Shown: positions 16,910 to 27,500, numbered from the stretch's first letter. The stretch: DNA of 64,000 nucleotides from Hymenobacter arizonensis (GCF_900115775.1 NZ_FOXS01000002.1:248001-312000); one strand, 5' to 3'. Notes: a model not told the origin generated them from the letters alone. Program-made: numbers and translations.

Positions 16910-18627
16910 GCGTGGGCAGCTTCAGCGGTTTCTTTGGCAACTTTTTCGCCGCCCAGGGTGGTCGTTTCCACAAACTGCCCGAAGGCCTGGTACTGCTCGT
17001 AGCGGGCCTGGTAGTCGGCCACGCGGGCGGGGTTGGGCGTGTAGGTTTCGGCAAAGCCGCTGCCCATGGTTTTTTGGGCGGTCAGCACGTCGGGGTGAAC
17101 GCCGGCCGCCACGGCCGCGTACATGGCCGCGCCCAAAGCAGGCGCCTGCTCCGACACTGCAATTTTGATGGGCCGGTTCAGCACATCGGCCAGGGTCTGC
17201 ATCACAAACTGCGACTTCTTGGCCACGCCGCCAATGCCTATGACTTGCTTAATGGGAATATCCTCGTGCTCAAACCGCTCCACTATTTGCTTGGAGCCAT
17301 AGCAGATGGCCTCCACCAGCGCCCGGAAAATCTGGGGTGCGCTGGTGCCCATGGTCAAGTTCATGATGGCGCCTTTCAGGGCCTGATTGGCGTCGGGCGT
17401 GCGGCGGCCGTTCACCCAGTCCAGAGCCAGTACCGAGGACTCGGCCGGGTCCACCGCCGCGGCGGCTTCGCTGAGCTGCACCAGCAGGGTGTTGCTCATT
17501 TCTTCGCGCAACGCGGCCTGCAGCTCCGGCGTCAGCACCTTAGAACTTGGGAGCACCTGCTGCAAGGGCCACTCCAGCATCTGGCGGAACCAGGCCAGCA
17601 AGTCGCCGAAGGCCGATTGGCCGGCCTCAAGTCCGAGCATGCCCGGAATCACGGAGCCATCGACCTGACCGCAGATGCCCGCTACTAGATGGCTGCCCAC
17701 TTCGTTGGTGGGGGCCACCACAATATCGCAAGTGCTGGTGCCCATCACCTTCACCATCGAATAGGCTTCGATTTCGCCGGCTACGGCGCCCGCATGGGCA
17801 TCGAACGAGCCTACAGCGACAACAGTGTCGGTGGTGAGACCGAGGCGCTGGGCCCACTCTTCGGTGAGGCGGCCGGCTACTTCGTCGGCGGTATAAGTTT
17901 GCTCGAACAGGCGTTCGCGCAAGCCCGCCAGTTTGGGCTCGAGGTGCGTGATGAATTCTTCGGAGGGCAGGCCGCCCCAGCTCTCGTGCCACATGGCCTT
18001 GTGGCCCGCGGCGCAGCGGCTGCGCTTGAAGCTGGCGAGGTCGCCGCCGGTGAGCATCAAAGTCAGCCAGTCGCAGTGCTCCATCCAAGAATGCGCAGCG
18101 CTGGCAACGGCTTCATCCTCACGCACCACGTGCATGATTTTGGCCCAGAACCACTCGGAGGAATAGATTCCCCCCTCAAACTTAGTGTAATCCTCGCCGC
18201 CCCAGGTGCGGGCTTTGTGGTTGATTTCGGCAGCTTCGTCCAGGGCCGTGTGGTCTTTCCAGAGCACGAACATGGCGTTGGGATTGTTCTCAAAACCCGG
18301 CGTGAGGGCCAGGGCCACGCCCTGCTCGTTCACGGCACCGGGCGTCGAGCCGGTGGTGTCCACGGCCAGGCCCAGGATTTGGGCGACCGGTACTTGCCCG
18401 GATACCTGGCGCACCACGGCCTCCAGGCCCTCGATGTAGTCGAGCGGATGCTGGCGAAACTGGTTGCGGGCGGGGTTGCAGAATTGGAGGGTTTTCCAGC
18501 GGGCGTAGTTGTGTACGGCCTGGCTGATTTCGGCCCCTGTGCGGGCATCGACCAGCACGGCACGGACCGAGTCGGTGCCATAGTCAACACCAATAACGTA
18601 GGCAGGAGTGGCGGATTGTTGTTCCAC
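16906..18627 (-). CDS. araB: L-ribulokinase, FGGY family
   Basis: The product phosphorylates L-ribulose with ATP. Visible motifs are VIGVDYGTDSVRAVLVDARTG (N-terminal phosphate-binding), GLAVDTTGSTP, SWMEHCDWLTLMLTG, VGSFDAHAGAVAGEI, VMGTSTCDIV and the FGGY C-terminal signature region KQVIGIGGVAKKSQF. I chose the GTG at 18627 (VEQQSATPAYVIG). The in-frame ATG at 18726 would add 33 residues encoded across an inverted repeat and unlike any ribulokinase N-terminus. The protein is then 573 residues, close to the usual 560-570. Its stop overlaps araD by four bases. Confidence 0.95.
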   Translation of the reverse strand: MEQQSATPAYVIGVDYGTDSVRAVLVDARTGAEISQAVHNYARWKTLQFCNPARNQFRQHPLDYIEGLEAVVRQVSGQVPVAQILGLAVDTTGSTPGAVNEQGVALALTPGFENNPNAMFVLWKDHTALDEAAEINHKARTWGGEDYTKFEGGIYSSEWFWAKIMHVVREDEAVASAAHSWMEHCDWLTLMLTGGDLASFKRSRCAAGHKAMWHESWGGLPSEEFITHLEPKLAGLRERLFEQTYTADEVAGRLTEEWAQRLGLTTDTVVAVGSFDAHAGAVAGEIEAYSMVKVMGTSTCDIVVAPTNEVGSHLVAGICGQVDGSVIPGMLGLEAGQSAFGDLLAWFRQMLEWPLQQVLPSSKVLTPELQAALREEMSNTLLVQLSEAAAAVDPAESSVLALDWVNGRRTPDANQALKGAIMNLTMGTSAPQIFRALVEAICYGSKQIVERFEHEDIPIKQVIGIGGVAKKSQFVMQTLADVLNRPIKIAVSEQAPALGAAMYAAVAAGVHPDVLTAQKTMGSGFAETYTPNPARVADYQARYEQYQAFGQFVETTTLGGEKVAKETAEAAHA

Positions 18628-18663
18628 GGGATATAAAATAGGGAGGAAGTAGGAATAGGATAA

Positions 18664-18740
18664 ATGAAGAAATGGGGGACAAAGACGAAGGAGAAGGTTC
18701 CCACCACTGGTACCCTCGTGCTTCATCCCCCAATCTTCAT
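18664..18740. repeat. Imperfect inverted repeat upstream of araB
   Basis: ATGAAGAAATGGGGGAC on the left is matched imperfectly by TCCCCCAATCTTCAT on the right. It lies in the gap between the aldose epimerase stop and the araB start. It could be a hairpin punctuating the unit; no T-run of terminator quality is seen. Confidence 0.5.
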
Positions 18741-18746
18741 TATGGG

Positions 18747-19946
18747 TTATTTCCGCACCCCAAACTTGTAAACGCTGGTGGAGCGGAACGTCTCGCCCGG
18801 CTTCAGCACCGTGTTGGGGAACTTGGGCTGATTGGGCGAATCGGGGAAGTGCTGGGTTTCGAGGCAGAAGCCGGCGTGCTTGCCGTAGGTGGTGCCGGCC
18901 TTGCCTTTCAGGGTGCCGTCGAGGAAATTGCCGGTGTAGAACTGGATGCCAGGCTCATCGGTAGTTACCTCCATGGTGCGGCCGCTCACGGGCTCGTATA
19001 CGGTGGCTGCGGCGTGCATCTTGGCCGAGGCATTGTTCAGCACCCAGTTGTGGTCGTAGCCACCGGGCACCTGCGCAATGCGCTCGCCGATGGTGTGGGG
19101 CGTGGTGAAGTCGAAGGGCGTGCCCTTCACCGGGCGCAACTCGCCGGTTGGAATCAGCGTGGCGTCGACCACGGTGTAGCGGTCGGCGGGGATGGTTACT
19201 TCGTGATTCAAGATGTCCTTGCCAGCGCCGTGGTTCAGGTTGAAGTAGGCGTGGTTGGTGAGGTTGATGGGCGTGGCCTTGTCGGTCGTGGCTGTGTAGT
19301 CAATTTTGAGGGCGTTGTCGTTGGTGAGGGTGTACACCACGGTCACGGTCAGGTTGCCGGGGTAGCCTTCTTCACCGTCCTTGCTCAGGTAGGTCAGCTT
19401 GAGGCTTTGGCCGTCGGCCGAAGTGCCGGGCTCGGCCTGCCACACCACTTTGTCGTAGCCCACTTTGCCGCCGTGCAGGGTGTTGGGCCCGTTGTTTTTG
19501 GCGAGGGTGTAGCTTTTGCCATCGAGGGTGAATTTGCCTCCTTTAATGCGGTTGCCGTAGCGGCCAATCAATGCACCAAAGTAGGGGCCTGATTTCAGGT
19601 ACTCCGCGCTCTGGTAGCCGCTCACGTTATCAAAACCCAAAATCACATCGCCCATCTTGCCGTCCTTATCGGGCACCATGAGGCTGGTCAGCGTGCCGCC
19701 ATAGTTGGTGATAGTGGCCTGGGCGCCGCTGGAGTTGCGCAGCGTAAAGAGCTGCACTTCGGTGCCATCGGTGGTTTTGCCAAAAGGGGCGGAAACGGGC
19801 ATGGTCGTGGTGGTTTTAGTAGAGTCGGCAGTAGTGGTCGAAGCGGCGGTGCTCTGGTCGGCAGAATTATTCGACCCACAGGCCGCCAGCAACAGCACGC
19901 TGGAAAGGGGTACGGCCAAACGCACGGAACGGAGGGGTATGGTCAT
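18747..19946 (-). CDS. galM: Aldose 1-epimerase (mutarotase), lipoprotein
   Basis: The 399-residue protein begins with a lipoprotein signal (LLLAAC, Cys23) and a Ser/Thr-rich linker to about residue 48. A galactose-mutarotase beta-sandwich follows. Catalytic elements seen are NNGPNTLHGG (conserved His), INLTNHAYFNL (His acid) and CLETQHFPDSPNQPKFP (Glu base). It interconverts alpha and beta anomers of sugars such as L-arabinose or galactose. The lipid anchor puts it in the periplasm or at the outer membrane. Its place between the GH43 genes and araB suggests that it speeds supply of the anomer used by the transporter or isomerase. Confidence 0.94.
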   Translation of the reverse strand: MTIPLRSVRLAVPLSSVLLLAACGSNNSADQSTAASTTTADSTKTTTTMPVSAPFGKTTDGTEVQLFTLRNSSGAQATITNYGGTLTSLMVPDKDGKMGDVILGFDNVSGYQSAEYLKSGPYFGALIGRYGNRIKGGKFTLDGKSYTLAKNNGPNTLHGGKVGYDKVVWQAEPGTSADGQSLKLTYLSKDGEEGYPGNLTVTVVYTLTNDNALKIDYTATTDKATPINLTNHAYFNLNHGAGKDILNHEVTIPADRYTVVDATLIPTGELRPVKGTPFDFTTPHTIGERIAQVPGGYDHNWVLNNASAKMHAAATVYEPVSGRTMEVTTDEPGIQFYTGNFLDGTLKGKAGTTYGKHAGFCLETQHFPDSPNQPKFPNTVLKPGETFRSTSVYKFGVRK

Positions 19947-19996
19947 TACAGAAAAGCGATAAAAGAGATTGAGTGGAAAAGTCCGATGCGAAGGAA

Positions 19997-21730
19997 CTAG
20001 AGAACGGTCAGTTTTTGAGTAAACAGACCGGTGCCCTGGCGAACTTGCACCAAAAAGAGGCCCGGCAGCAGGCCCGCTTCCACGGCCGTCTTGGCCTGGG
20101 GGTTCGCCACCACGCGGCGGTACAGCACGCGGCCCTGCATGTCGAGCACCTCCACGGTCACGGCTTCATTTGACTTACGGCCAGTCAGGTCTAGGGTAAA
20201 ATTGCCAAGGGTGGCCGGTATGGGGTAGATGCTGACGTTAGCCATATTCCGGCTGGCAAGCGTGGTCAAGGGCGCACCAAGCGACAACGTCCAGCGCTGG
20301 CAGGAGCAGCCGTTGTAGTCAAACAAAGCCAATTGTGTTCCCGATACGTTTGAGGCAAAAGGCACTTCCACCACTCGGTTGCCATTGGCCGACGCAAACA
20401 CTAGGCTACCGTCGTTGGCACGGTCAATCCGGAACAGTCGGCACGGCGAGTTATTGGCAGCTTCGAGCTGTAGTACGGCACCGTTTGCCGCCGAGCAGCC
20501 TGCTACACCAGCAGCAAGACCACCTACTGCGTTGGTAATTCGGTATTCGCCATCACCGGCTGGGGTGAAGTCCCACTGCTGGCACGCTTGGCCGGTGCGG
20601 GTGCTTTGCGTTACGGCATCGCCCTGCGCGCCGGTGCAGCCCTGCGCCTGCCACACCAAATTACTTCCCTGCCTGGTAATCTCATAACGGCCCGGAGTAA
20701 CCCAATCGCGGGTCACCTGCGGCCAGTCGGCGGCATCCCAGGTTAACTTGGCCAAGCCCAGTTTGGGAAAGCCGTTGTCATCGCCGTCGTAGTAATGGTG
20801 CGAGAAATAGCTCACTCCATTCTCTTCGAAAATGCCGGCATGGCCCGGTCCCACGTACCGGCCCGATACGTTCAGCACCACCGTTCCGCCGTTGTTATTC
20901 AGGTCGCGCCCAGTTTGGTCCAAAAAGGGTCCGGTGGGCGAAGTTGAGCGGCCTACCAAAATATAATAGGTACTGTTGATGCCATTGCAGCAAGCGCCCC
21001 GGTTGATGAACATGTAGTAGAAGTTGCCGTGCTTGGTAAGGAAGGGGGCTTCGGGGTTGCCATTGGCCACGGTGGTGCTGGTATTACCTTGGCGCTTGCC
21101 GGTAGCCGGGTCCAAGGGAAACATGCTAAGGCCGCCAAAAAAGGAGCCATAGGTAAACCACACGTTGTTGCCCTCCTTGAAGACGGCCGGGTCGATGGCG
21201 TTGAAGGTGCTACCCGCGTTGCTGGAAATCACCTCGCCTTCGTCAACCCAGTTATAGTTGGGGTTGGCCGGGTCGAGGGTTACGTTCGTGGCCAGTCCGA
21301 TGCCCGATACGTTGGAACCAAACGACGAGCAAGAGTAGTACAGGTAAAATTTACCGTTCATGAAAATGCACTCCGGAGCCCAGTAGTCGTTCACGAACGT
21401 GGGCACCTTGGTAGTTATCCAGCTGGGCCGGGTAGCTGCCGTGAACACAGGGCGTGGCCCAGCAGTCCAGTTCACCAGGTCGGTGGAGTATTTGCTTGGA
21501 ATGCCTTGCCCGGTGGTAAAAACCCAGTACTTGTTGCCATCTTTCACGATGGTGGAGGGGTCGTGAGCGCCCAAATTGCCTTGCAGGGCAAAGGCGGGGG
21601 CTGAGGCCCAACTCAAGAGCACCAGCAACAGCAGGTACCACCGCAGCAGGGCAGACTTTATGGCTTGGGTTGACTCCCGGGTAAGAGGGAGTTCAGCAGC
21701 GCTATGATTTAGGAAAGGTTGAGTCATCAC
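19997..21730 (-). CDS. GH43 arabinanase with ricin-type lectin domain and T9SS signal (paralogue)
   Basis: The product is 577 residues: a signal peptide core WYLLLLVLLSWASAPAFA, a GH43 propeller with Asp57 (AHDPST), Asp180 (AIDPAVF) and Glu227 (PEAPFL), a ricin-B/CBM13-like lectin domain (LVWQAQGCTGAQ, CQQWDFTP, CRLFRIDRANDGSLVF, CQRWTLS), and a C-terminal T9SS type A domain (YPIPATLGNFTLDL). It shares architecture and long stretches (SNVSxIGLATNVTLDPANPN) with the gene at 8456-10237. Two such enzymes in one locus suggest different chain-length or branching preferences. The lectin domain would bind arabinan or galactan; this is inferred. Confidence 0.92.
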   Translation of the reverse strand: MMTQPFLNHSAAELPLTRESTQAIKSALLRWYLLLLVLLSWASAPAFALQGNLGAHDPSTIVKDGNKYWVFTTGQGIPSKYSTDLVNWTAGPRPVFTAATRPSWITTKVPTFVNDYWAPECIFMNGKFYLYYSCSSFGSNVSGIGLATNVTLDPANPNYNWVDEGEVISSNAGSTFNAIDPAVFKEGNNVWFTYGSFFGGLSMFPLDPATGKRQGNTSTTVANGNPEAPFLTKHGNFYYMFINRGACCNGINSTYYILVGRSTSPTGPFLDQTGRDLNNNGGTVVLNVSGRYVGPGHAGIFEENGVSYFSHHYYDGDDNGFPKLGLAKLTWDAADWPQVTRDWVTPGRYEITRQGSNLVWQAQGCTGAQGDAVTQSTRTGQACQQWDFTPAGDGEYRITNAVGGLAAGVAGCSAANGAVLQLEAANNSPCRLFRIDRANDGSLVFASANGNRVVEVPFASNVSGTQLALFDYNGCSCQRWTLSLGAPLTTLASRNMANVSIYPIPATLGNFTLDLTGRKSNEAVTVEVLDMQGRVLYRRVVANPQAKTAVEAGLLPGLFLVQVRQGTGLFTQKLTVL

Positions 21731-21771
21731 GAAGGAAAGCTAAATGAAGGGCCGCCCTGCCCGGATGAAAG

Positions 21772-22848
21772 CTATTCGCCCGAAGGCTTCAGAATGGGCG
21801 TGTTGATGGAAACCGGAACCCCAAAATTGGGCGTGTCGTCGGCGTTCCAGCCAAATTTTTGCATGCGCGGATTGCGCTTCTCCACGCAGCCCTCGTCGGG
21901 GTTAGAATTAGCGTGGTAAATAATCCAGTCCTCCTGCCCGTCTTTCGACTTAAAGAACCCATTGTGGCCTGTGGCATAGGCCCGGTTAGCCGGACTTTGC
22001 GAGAAAATCGGCGTGGCCGATTTGGTCCAGGAAGTAAGTAGCATGGGGTCGGCGGTGCTTGAGGCAGTCAGCAAGCCCAGGGCATACTGGTCGGCGCCAC
22101 AAAAGCTGGCGGAATACACCAGATTGGTTTTGCTGCCGTGTTTAATGATTTCGGGTCCTTCGTTTACAAAAGGTGGCCCTACATTTTCCCAAGCATATTG
22201 GGGGTGAGACAGCTCTACCCGGGGGCCGGTTAGGGTCCAGGGGTTGCTCATGCGCGAGATGTAAAGTCGTTGCACTGCGTCGATGCCGTCGTGGCCCGAC
22301 CAGATGAAGTAGCGGTTGCCGTTTTGCTCTAGTATGGTACCATCAATGGCCCAAAAGTCGGTAATGGGGCTAAACAGGCGCCCACGGTCGACCCAGGTGT
22401 TGGTGGTGGGGTCGGCGCTGGCGTTTTCCAGTACCCATGTTTTTTGCTGGCCTAAGCCCACATTAGCAGGGCCAGCCGTGTAATAGATGTACCACTTGCC
22501 GTCCAGAAAGAAAAGTTCTGGGGCCCACAGGTTGCTCGAGGCGTTGCCTGTTCTTGGAGGCGTCCAGACCGTGACCGGAGTGGCCCGGCTTAAGTCAGAC
22601 ATTTTCGCAGTTTTCCAAATGGCCAACCGGTCATTCAGCGTGTGCATGTAGTAGTAGAAGCCGTCCTTTTCATACACCCACGGGTCGGGGCCGGAAGGTA
22701 GCAGCGGGTTTGTGAACGTAGTGGTTGCCGCAGGAGGCGTCACCGCCAGCGGCACAAACGGGGCGGGCTTGCTTTTCTGGCAGGCTGTGCTCCCGAGTAT
22801 GAGCACCCAAAACAGTAGATGGTAGACGTAGCGCATAGCACTCTTCAT
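21772..22848 (-). CDS. GH43 lipoprotein, arabinan-active
   Basis: I chose the ATG at 22848, giving 358 residues with a short lipoprotein signal (LILGSTAC, Cys23). An earlier in-frame ATG at 22932 would read through a terminator-like hairpin. The GH43 propeller shows Asp55 (GPDPWVY), Asp169 (AIDGTIL) and Glu230 (FVNEGPEI). The single-domain form with SNLWAPELFFLDGKWYIYYTA resembles exo- or endo-arabinan-active GH43 enzymes. As a lipoprotein encoded next to SusCD it is probably displayed on the outer membrane and makes oligosaccharides for the SusCD importer. Confidence 0.88.
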   Translation of the reverse strand: MKSAMRYVYHLLFWVLILGSTACQKSKPAPFVPLAVTPPAATTTFTNPLLPSGPDPWVYEKDGFYYYMHTLNDRLAIWKTAKMSDLSRATPVTVWTPPRTGNASSNLWAPELFFLDGKWYIYYTAGPANVGLGQQKTWVLENASADPTTNTWVDRGRLFSPITDFWAIDGTILEQNGNRYFIWSGHDGIDAVQRLYISRMSNPWTLTGPRVELSHPQYAWENVGPPFVNEGPEIIKHGSKTNLVYSASFCGADQYALGLLTASSTADPMLLTSWTKSATPIFSQSPANRAYATGHNGFFKSKDGQEDWIIYHANSNPDEGCVEKRNPRMQKFGWNADDTPNFGVPVSINTPILKPSGE

Positions 22849-22888
22849 AAGCAATTGCAAAACAGTAGCGCCATGAGCCAACCATTTG

Positions 22889-22927
22889 AAAAAACCGCCC
22901 CGGGTTGCAGCCCAGGACGGCTTTTTT
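22889..22927 (-). terminator. Terminator-like hairpin after SusD
   Basis: An imperfect GC-rich stem (CCGCCCCGGG / CCCAGGACGG) is flanked by an A-run on the left and a T-run on the right, so it could act in either direction. Between susD and the GH43 lipoprotein gene it could make downstream expression lower than susCD. Confidence 0.65.
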
Positions 22928-22941
22928 CTCACCTCTCTTTT

Positions 22942-24462
22942 TTAGTAGCCCGGGTTCTGCTTAATGCTCCGGTCGATGTCAATGTCGGTCTGCGGAATTG
23001 GCAACCACTGCGATTTACCCAGCACAAAATTATTAAAGTCAGCATCCCGGGTTTTGAGCTCGTCGATGCCTGCTTGGTTATTTAACAGGCCGTAACGGTT
23101 GATGTCGTACCAGCGCATGCCTTCACCCGAGAGCTCTGTCACCCGCTCGTGGCGAATCTGGTCACGCATCTGGGCTTGGCTTAAGGTTGCGGCAATGGGG
23201 GTCAGGCCCACACGAGCGCGGACCTGGTTCACCAGTGGAACGGCGTCGGCAGGACGATTAAGTTCGTTTAGCGCTTCAGCCTGCATGAGCAGCACGTCTG
23301 CGTAGCGAAGCAGGCGGATATTAATGCCCGAAAAGAAGTTCTCCGAGCTCTTAGTCCGGTCGTTCTGATACTTGCGCCAGAAGTAGCGCGAGGGGTTCAA
23401 GTTCAGGCCGTTATTGCCAGCACCAAAAGGTCGACCATACACCGTGGGAGTGCCCACGGCACTGAACAAAGTTGCGTCGCGGCGCGGGTCTACCTGCCCG
23501 GTGGTGGTGCGGTCGGTAAATTCATCAAAAATCCAGCGGCGAGCCTCTACATCGGCAAATCCAATGCCGGGAGGGCCAAAGAACTGAGCCCGCTCGTTGC
23601 CTTCGCCAGCACCGGCAAAGTCCTGACCGGGAGTGATGGACGCATCAGAGAACTGTACCTCAAACAACGACTCGCTGTTGTTCTCATTGGCCATCGTGAA
23701 GTTATCGACGTAGTTCGGCACCAAAGAGTATTGGTTCGAGCTGATGACTTCGGCGAACTGAGCTGAGGCCTCGGTCCACTTGCGCTGCTGCATGTATACC
23801 CGGCCAAGCAAGCCAGCTGCGGCGCCTTTCGTAGCGCGTCCTTTATCGTTGGCACTGTACGCCGATACCAAAGGCAAATCTGCTTTGGCAGCCAGCAAAT
23901 CAGTGATAACCTGCGCCTGCACCGACTCTACCGTGCCCTGAGGAATGCGGGTATTAGCATCGGCCACCACTAGGTTCAGCGGCACATTGCCAAAGGTCAT
24001 CGACAGGTCATAATAGCACAGTGCCCGCACAAAAAGGGCCTCGGCCACGAGTCGCTTCTTCAGCTGCTCGTTCATTTGAATGCCTGGCACCCGTGCAATG
24101 ACCTGGTTGCACCGGAAGATGGCCCGGTACATGTCAATCCACATGAAGTAGGTGTACTCAAACGTGGTGTTCTGCTGGACAAAGCGCGTGTACTGGGCCA
24201 GCTCAACGTAGGGGCTTTGGCTGAAAGCCTCATCGGACCGGGGCACGGTGGCGAAGTGCCAGCGCTGCCCGTAGGTGCCGATAACCTGCAAGCCGCCGTA
24301 CATGGCGGTTACGGCCCGGGTTGCATCGCTTTCCGACTGCCAGAACTGTTCCGTGTTCGGACGGTTTGGGTTGACTTTATCCAGCAAGTCTTCCTTACAG
24401 CCGCTCGTGCTGAGTAGGAGGCTGCCTGCCAACAGGAATGTGGAGATTTTATAGCGTTTCAT
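22942..24462 (-). CDS. SusD/RagB-family glycan-binding lipoprotein
   Basis: From the ATG at 24462 the protein is 506 residues with a lipoprotein signal (LLLSTSGC, Cys22). It has the typical SusD N-terminal helix (NRPNTEQFWQSESDATRAVTAMYGGLQ), TPR-like repeats (LFVRALCYYDLSMTFGNVPL, AAAGLLGRVYMQQRKWTEA) and the C-terminal block RLLRYADVLLMQAEALNELN and ERVTELSGEGMRWYDINRYG. SusD-like lipoproteins cap the SusC barrel and deliver oligosaccharides, here probably arabino-oligosaccharides judging by the neighbours. It follows susC by 64 bases in the same direction. Confidence 0.96.
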   Translation of the reverse strand: MKRYKISTFLLAGSLLLSTSGCKEDLLDKVNPNRPNTEQFWQSESDATRAVTAMYGGLQVIGTYGQRWHFATVPRSDEAFSQSPYVELAQYTRFVQQNTTFEYTYFMWIDMYRAIFRCNQVIARVPGIQMNEQLKKRLVAEALFVRALCYYDLSMTFGNVPLNLVVADANTRIPQGTVESVQAQVITDLLAAKADLPLVSAYSANDKGRATKGAAAGLLGRVYMQQRKWTEASAQFAEVISSNQYSLVPNYVDNFTMANENNSESLFEVQFSDASITPGQDFAGAGEGNERAQFFGPPGIGFADVEARRWIFDEFTDRTTTGQVDPRRDATLFSAVGTPTVYGRPFGAGNNGLNLNPSRYFWRKYQNDRTKSSENFFSGINIRLLRYADVLLMQAEALNELNRPADAVPLVNQVRARVGLTPIAATLSQAQMRDQIRHERVTELSGEGMRWYDINRYGLLNNQAGIDELKTRDADFNNFVLGKSQWLPIPQTDIDIDRSIKQNPGY

Positions 24463-24526
24463 AATATGAAGCAAAGAGGAGGATTGAGGCCGCCCGCGCC
24501 CTTGGGCCTAGCAGCGTCAAAAGGAT

Positions 24527-27500
24527 TTAAAAATTGACCTGCAAGCCACCGGTGAACGACCGCACGTTTGGATAGCTGCCATCGTCGACGCCACGACCAA
24601 ACGGATTTCGCAGATAGTCGACTCCTGGCGTTTCAGGGTCGAAGCCTGTGTACTTGGTCAGCGTGAACACGTTGCGGCCGGTCACGTATACCCGCACGCT
24701 ACCCAAGCCGGGCACAACATTGCTCAGCGTTTGGGGCAGGGTGTAGCCAATTTGAATGTTGCGCAGGCGCATGTAGCTGCCGTCTTCTACCCAACGCGAA
24801 GTCTGACGCAAGGTGTTCTGACCGTTGTTGCCACCGTTTATAAAACGAGGAGTGGTGTTGGAGCGGTTCTGCTCGGTCCAGGGTTCCAAGTCGCGGCGGA
24901 AGTTGGTCTGGCCATCCAGTTGGTCGAGCGAAGCCCGGGTCGAGTTGAACACGTCGTTACCGGTTACACCTTGGAAGAACACACTGGCGTCGAAACCTTT
25001 GAAGGCAGCGTTCAGGTTCAAACCAAACTGGAGCGTGGGGAAAGGATTGCCGAAGAAGCGGCGGTCCAAATCGTTGTTGATGAAGCCATCACCGTCTACG
25101 TCTTCGTACTTCACATCGCCGGGCTTGGCAGTGGGTTGAATCACGCGACCGGAGGCACTCTTGTAGTTATCAATTTCGTCCTGCGACTGGAAAATACCCA
25201 GCATCGGAATCAGGAACAGGCGGCTGATGGGCTGGCCTACCGTGGTGCGGGTCACGTTCAGTGCACCCGGAATGTTGGGCTGTAGCTCCGACAACGCCAG
25301 CACTTTGTTTCTGACTGTGGTCAGGGTCAGGTCGGCACCGTAGGTGAAGGCATTACGGTTTTCGTGGTAACCTAAGGCAAACTCAAAGCCTTTGTTTTGA
25401 ATTTCACCCAAGTTGGTAAACGGTGGCGTGTCGAAAATACCCAAGTAAGTGGGCAGCGGTGGGCTTACTAGTGCGTCCTTGGTGGTCGAGATATAGTAGT
25501 CCGCCGACAGGGTTACGCGGTTTTCAAGAAAAGCCAAGTCCACACCAAAGTCCGTGGTATAACGCGACTCCCAGCGAATGTCTTTGCTTTCTACCCCAAT
25601 CTGGATGGCGCCGTTGGTAACCACCTGGCCTGTGCCAAATACGTAGTTTACGTTCTGGTTCACGTTGGCCTGATACAGGTAAGAACCGGGCAGATTGTCG
25701 TTGCCATTCACACCGTAGCTAGCCCGCAGCTTTGCGTTGCTCACGAAAGGCAGGGCGCTTTTGAAGAAGTCCTCCTCGCTAACCCGCCAGCCCACCGAGG
25801 CCGCACCGAAGTTGCCGTACTGCCGGGTCCGGTCGAAGCGCGATGAGCCGTCGCGACGGAAGCTACCCGTAACCAAGTAACGGTTTTTGTAGTCGTAGTT
25901 AATCTGGCCAAAGAAGGAGCGTTTTGCCCATTCGTCTTCGCCACCGCCCACAGTAGGCGTGGCGTTGGTAGCAGCACTTTGCACAAAATAATATTGAGGC
26001 ACCGACTGGAAGCCCGTAGAACGCGCCGATGTGTTGTCGCCACGGTAGGACTGCTCCGAGTAGCCCGCCACCGCGTTCACACTGTTATCGCCAAAGCGCT
26101 TGTTGAAGTTCAGGGTGTTTTCCACCAACAGAGTGCTCTGGAAGCCCCGGTTTTCGTTCAGGAACGTTTGGTCTTCATCGGGGTCACCCAGGCGGATGCG
26201 ACCTTCTTTGCGAGCATCTTTATCGAAGTAGAGGTGCGCCTCCAGGCCCAAGTTCAGGCGGTAAGAAAGGAAATCAGTAAAGGCAAACTCAGCGTTGGCA
26301 CTGCCTTGCAGGCGCTGGTTGCGCTGGGTACGATTGAGAATTTCCTGAGCCGCGATGGGGTTTACTGAGTAATTAAACAGCGCCGCGTTGCCATAACCAA
26401 AACCGCTGCGGTTCGCGGGGTCGCGCACCGGAATGCCAGGCAGCATGGTCAGCACGTCCACGAAAGCTACGTTATTAAGCAGAGTGGTATTGATGTGCGT
26501 CAACAAAGCGCTTTGGCCAATCTTAAGTCGACCACGAGTCAGGCCGGAGTTGAGGCGCACGCTGTAGCGCTCAAACTTGGGGCCTTTCACAATGCCTTCT
26601 TGATTAAAGTAGCCGCCTGAAATCAGGAAATTGCTGGCGCTTTTATCGCCCTGGTTTCCGCCCGAAAACGACAGGTTGTAGTCTTGTACGCGGCCAGTCT
26701 GGAAAAACTCCTTTTGCCAGTCTGTATCGATGGCATTCGTGAATGTTCCGCCCGCTTTATTGGCACCTGCCAGGGGTGGAAGTCCGGCGTTGGCATACGC
26801 TACCGCACTACGGTCAGCCCACTCACTGTGGTTGGCCATGTCGTAGCTTTTATAGATGCTTTCCGCTCCCATATAGCCATTAAAGCTAATTTTTGGGGCA
26901 CCGGCCAAACCACGCTTGGTGGTGACGACAATAACGCCGTTGGCACCGCGCGAACCGTACACCGCCGTCGACGAAGCATCTTTTAGCACCGTAACCGACT
27001 CAATATCATTTGGGCTTAGGTCCCGAATGTTGTCTGTCCATAGTCCGTCAATCACATACAAAGGATTACTGCCGCTGGAAAAGCTGCCAATACCTCGGAT
27101 AACGATGTTGGGCACCGCGCCAGGACCACCAGTGCCTTCTACTTGTACACCTGGCGTGCGGCCCTGAATCGATTGCGCCAAGGTGGGCACTGGCGTTTTA
27201 GCTGCCTCTCGAACATCGAGGCTGCTCACAGCGCTAGTCACGTTCTGGCGGTCTTGCTGCAGATAGCCCACCACCACGACTTCCGACAGCCCTTGCGCAT
27301 TGACTCCCAATCGGGCATCAACGCTAGTACGCCCGCCCACGGCCACTTCCTGCGAAGTGTAGCCCACATAGGAGAACACCAGCGTGGCCCCAGCCGGGGC
27401 CACAATGCTGTAGCGACCATCGGCATCGGTTTGGGTGCCATTGGTGGTCCCTTTCACGAGCACCGTCACGCCAGGAAGCCCAGCGCCGCTCTCATCAGTA

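Noticed and set aside
18628..18726. Upstream ATG extension of araB
   Set aside because: The extra 33 residues cross an inverted repeat and do not resemble ribulokinase; the GTG at 18627 fits the family.
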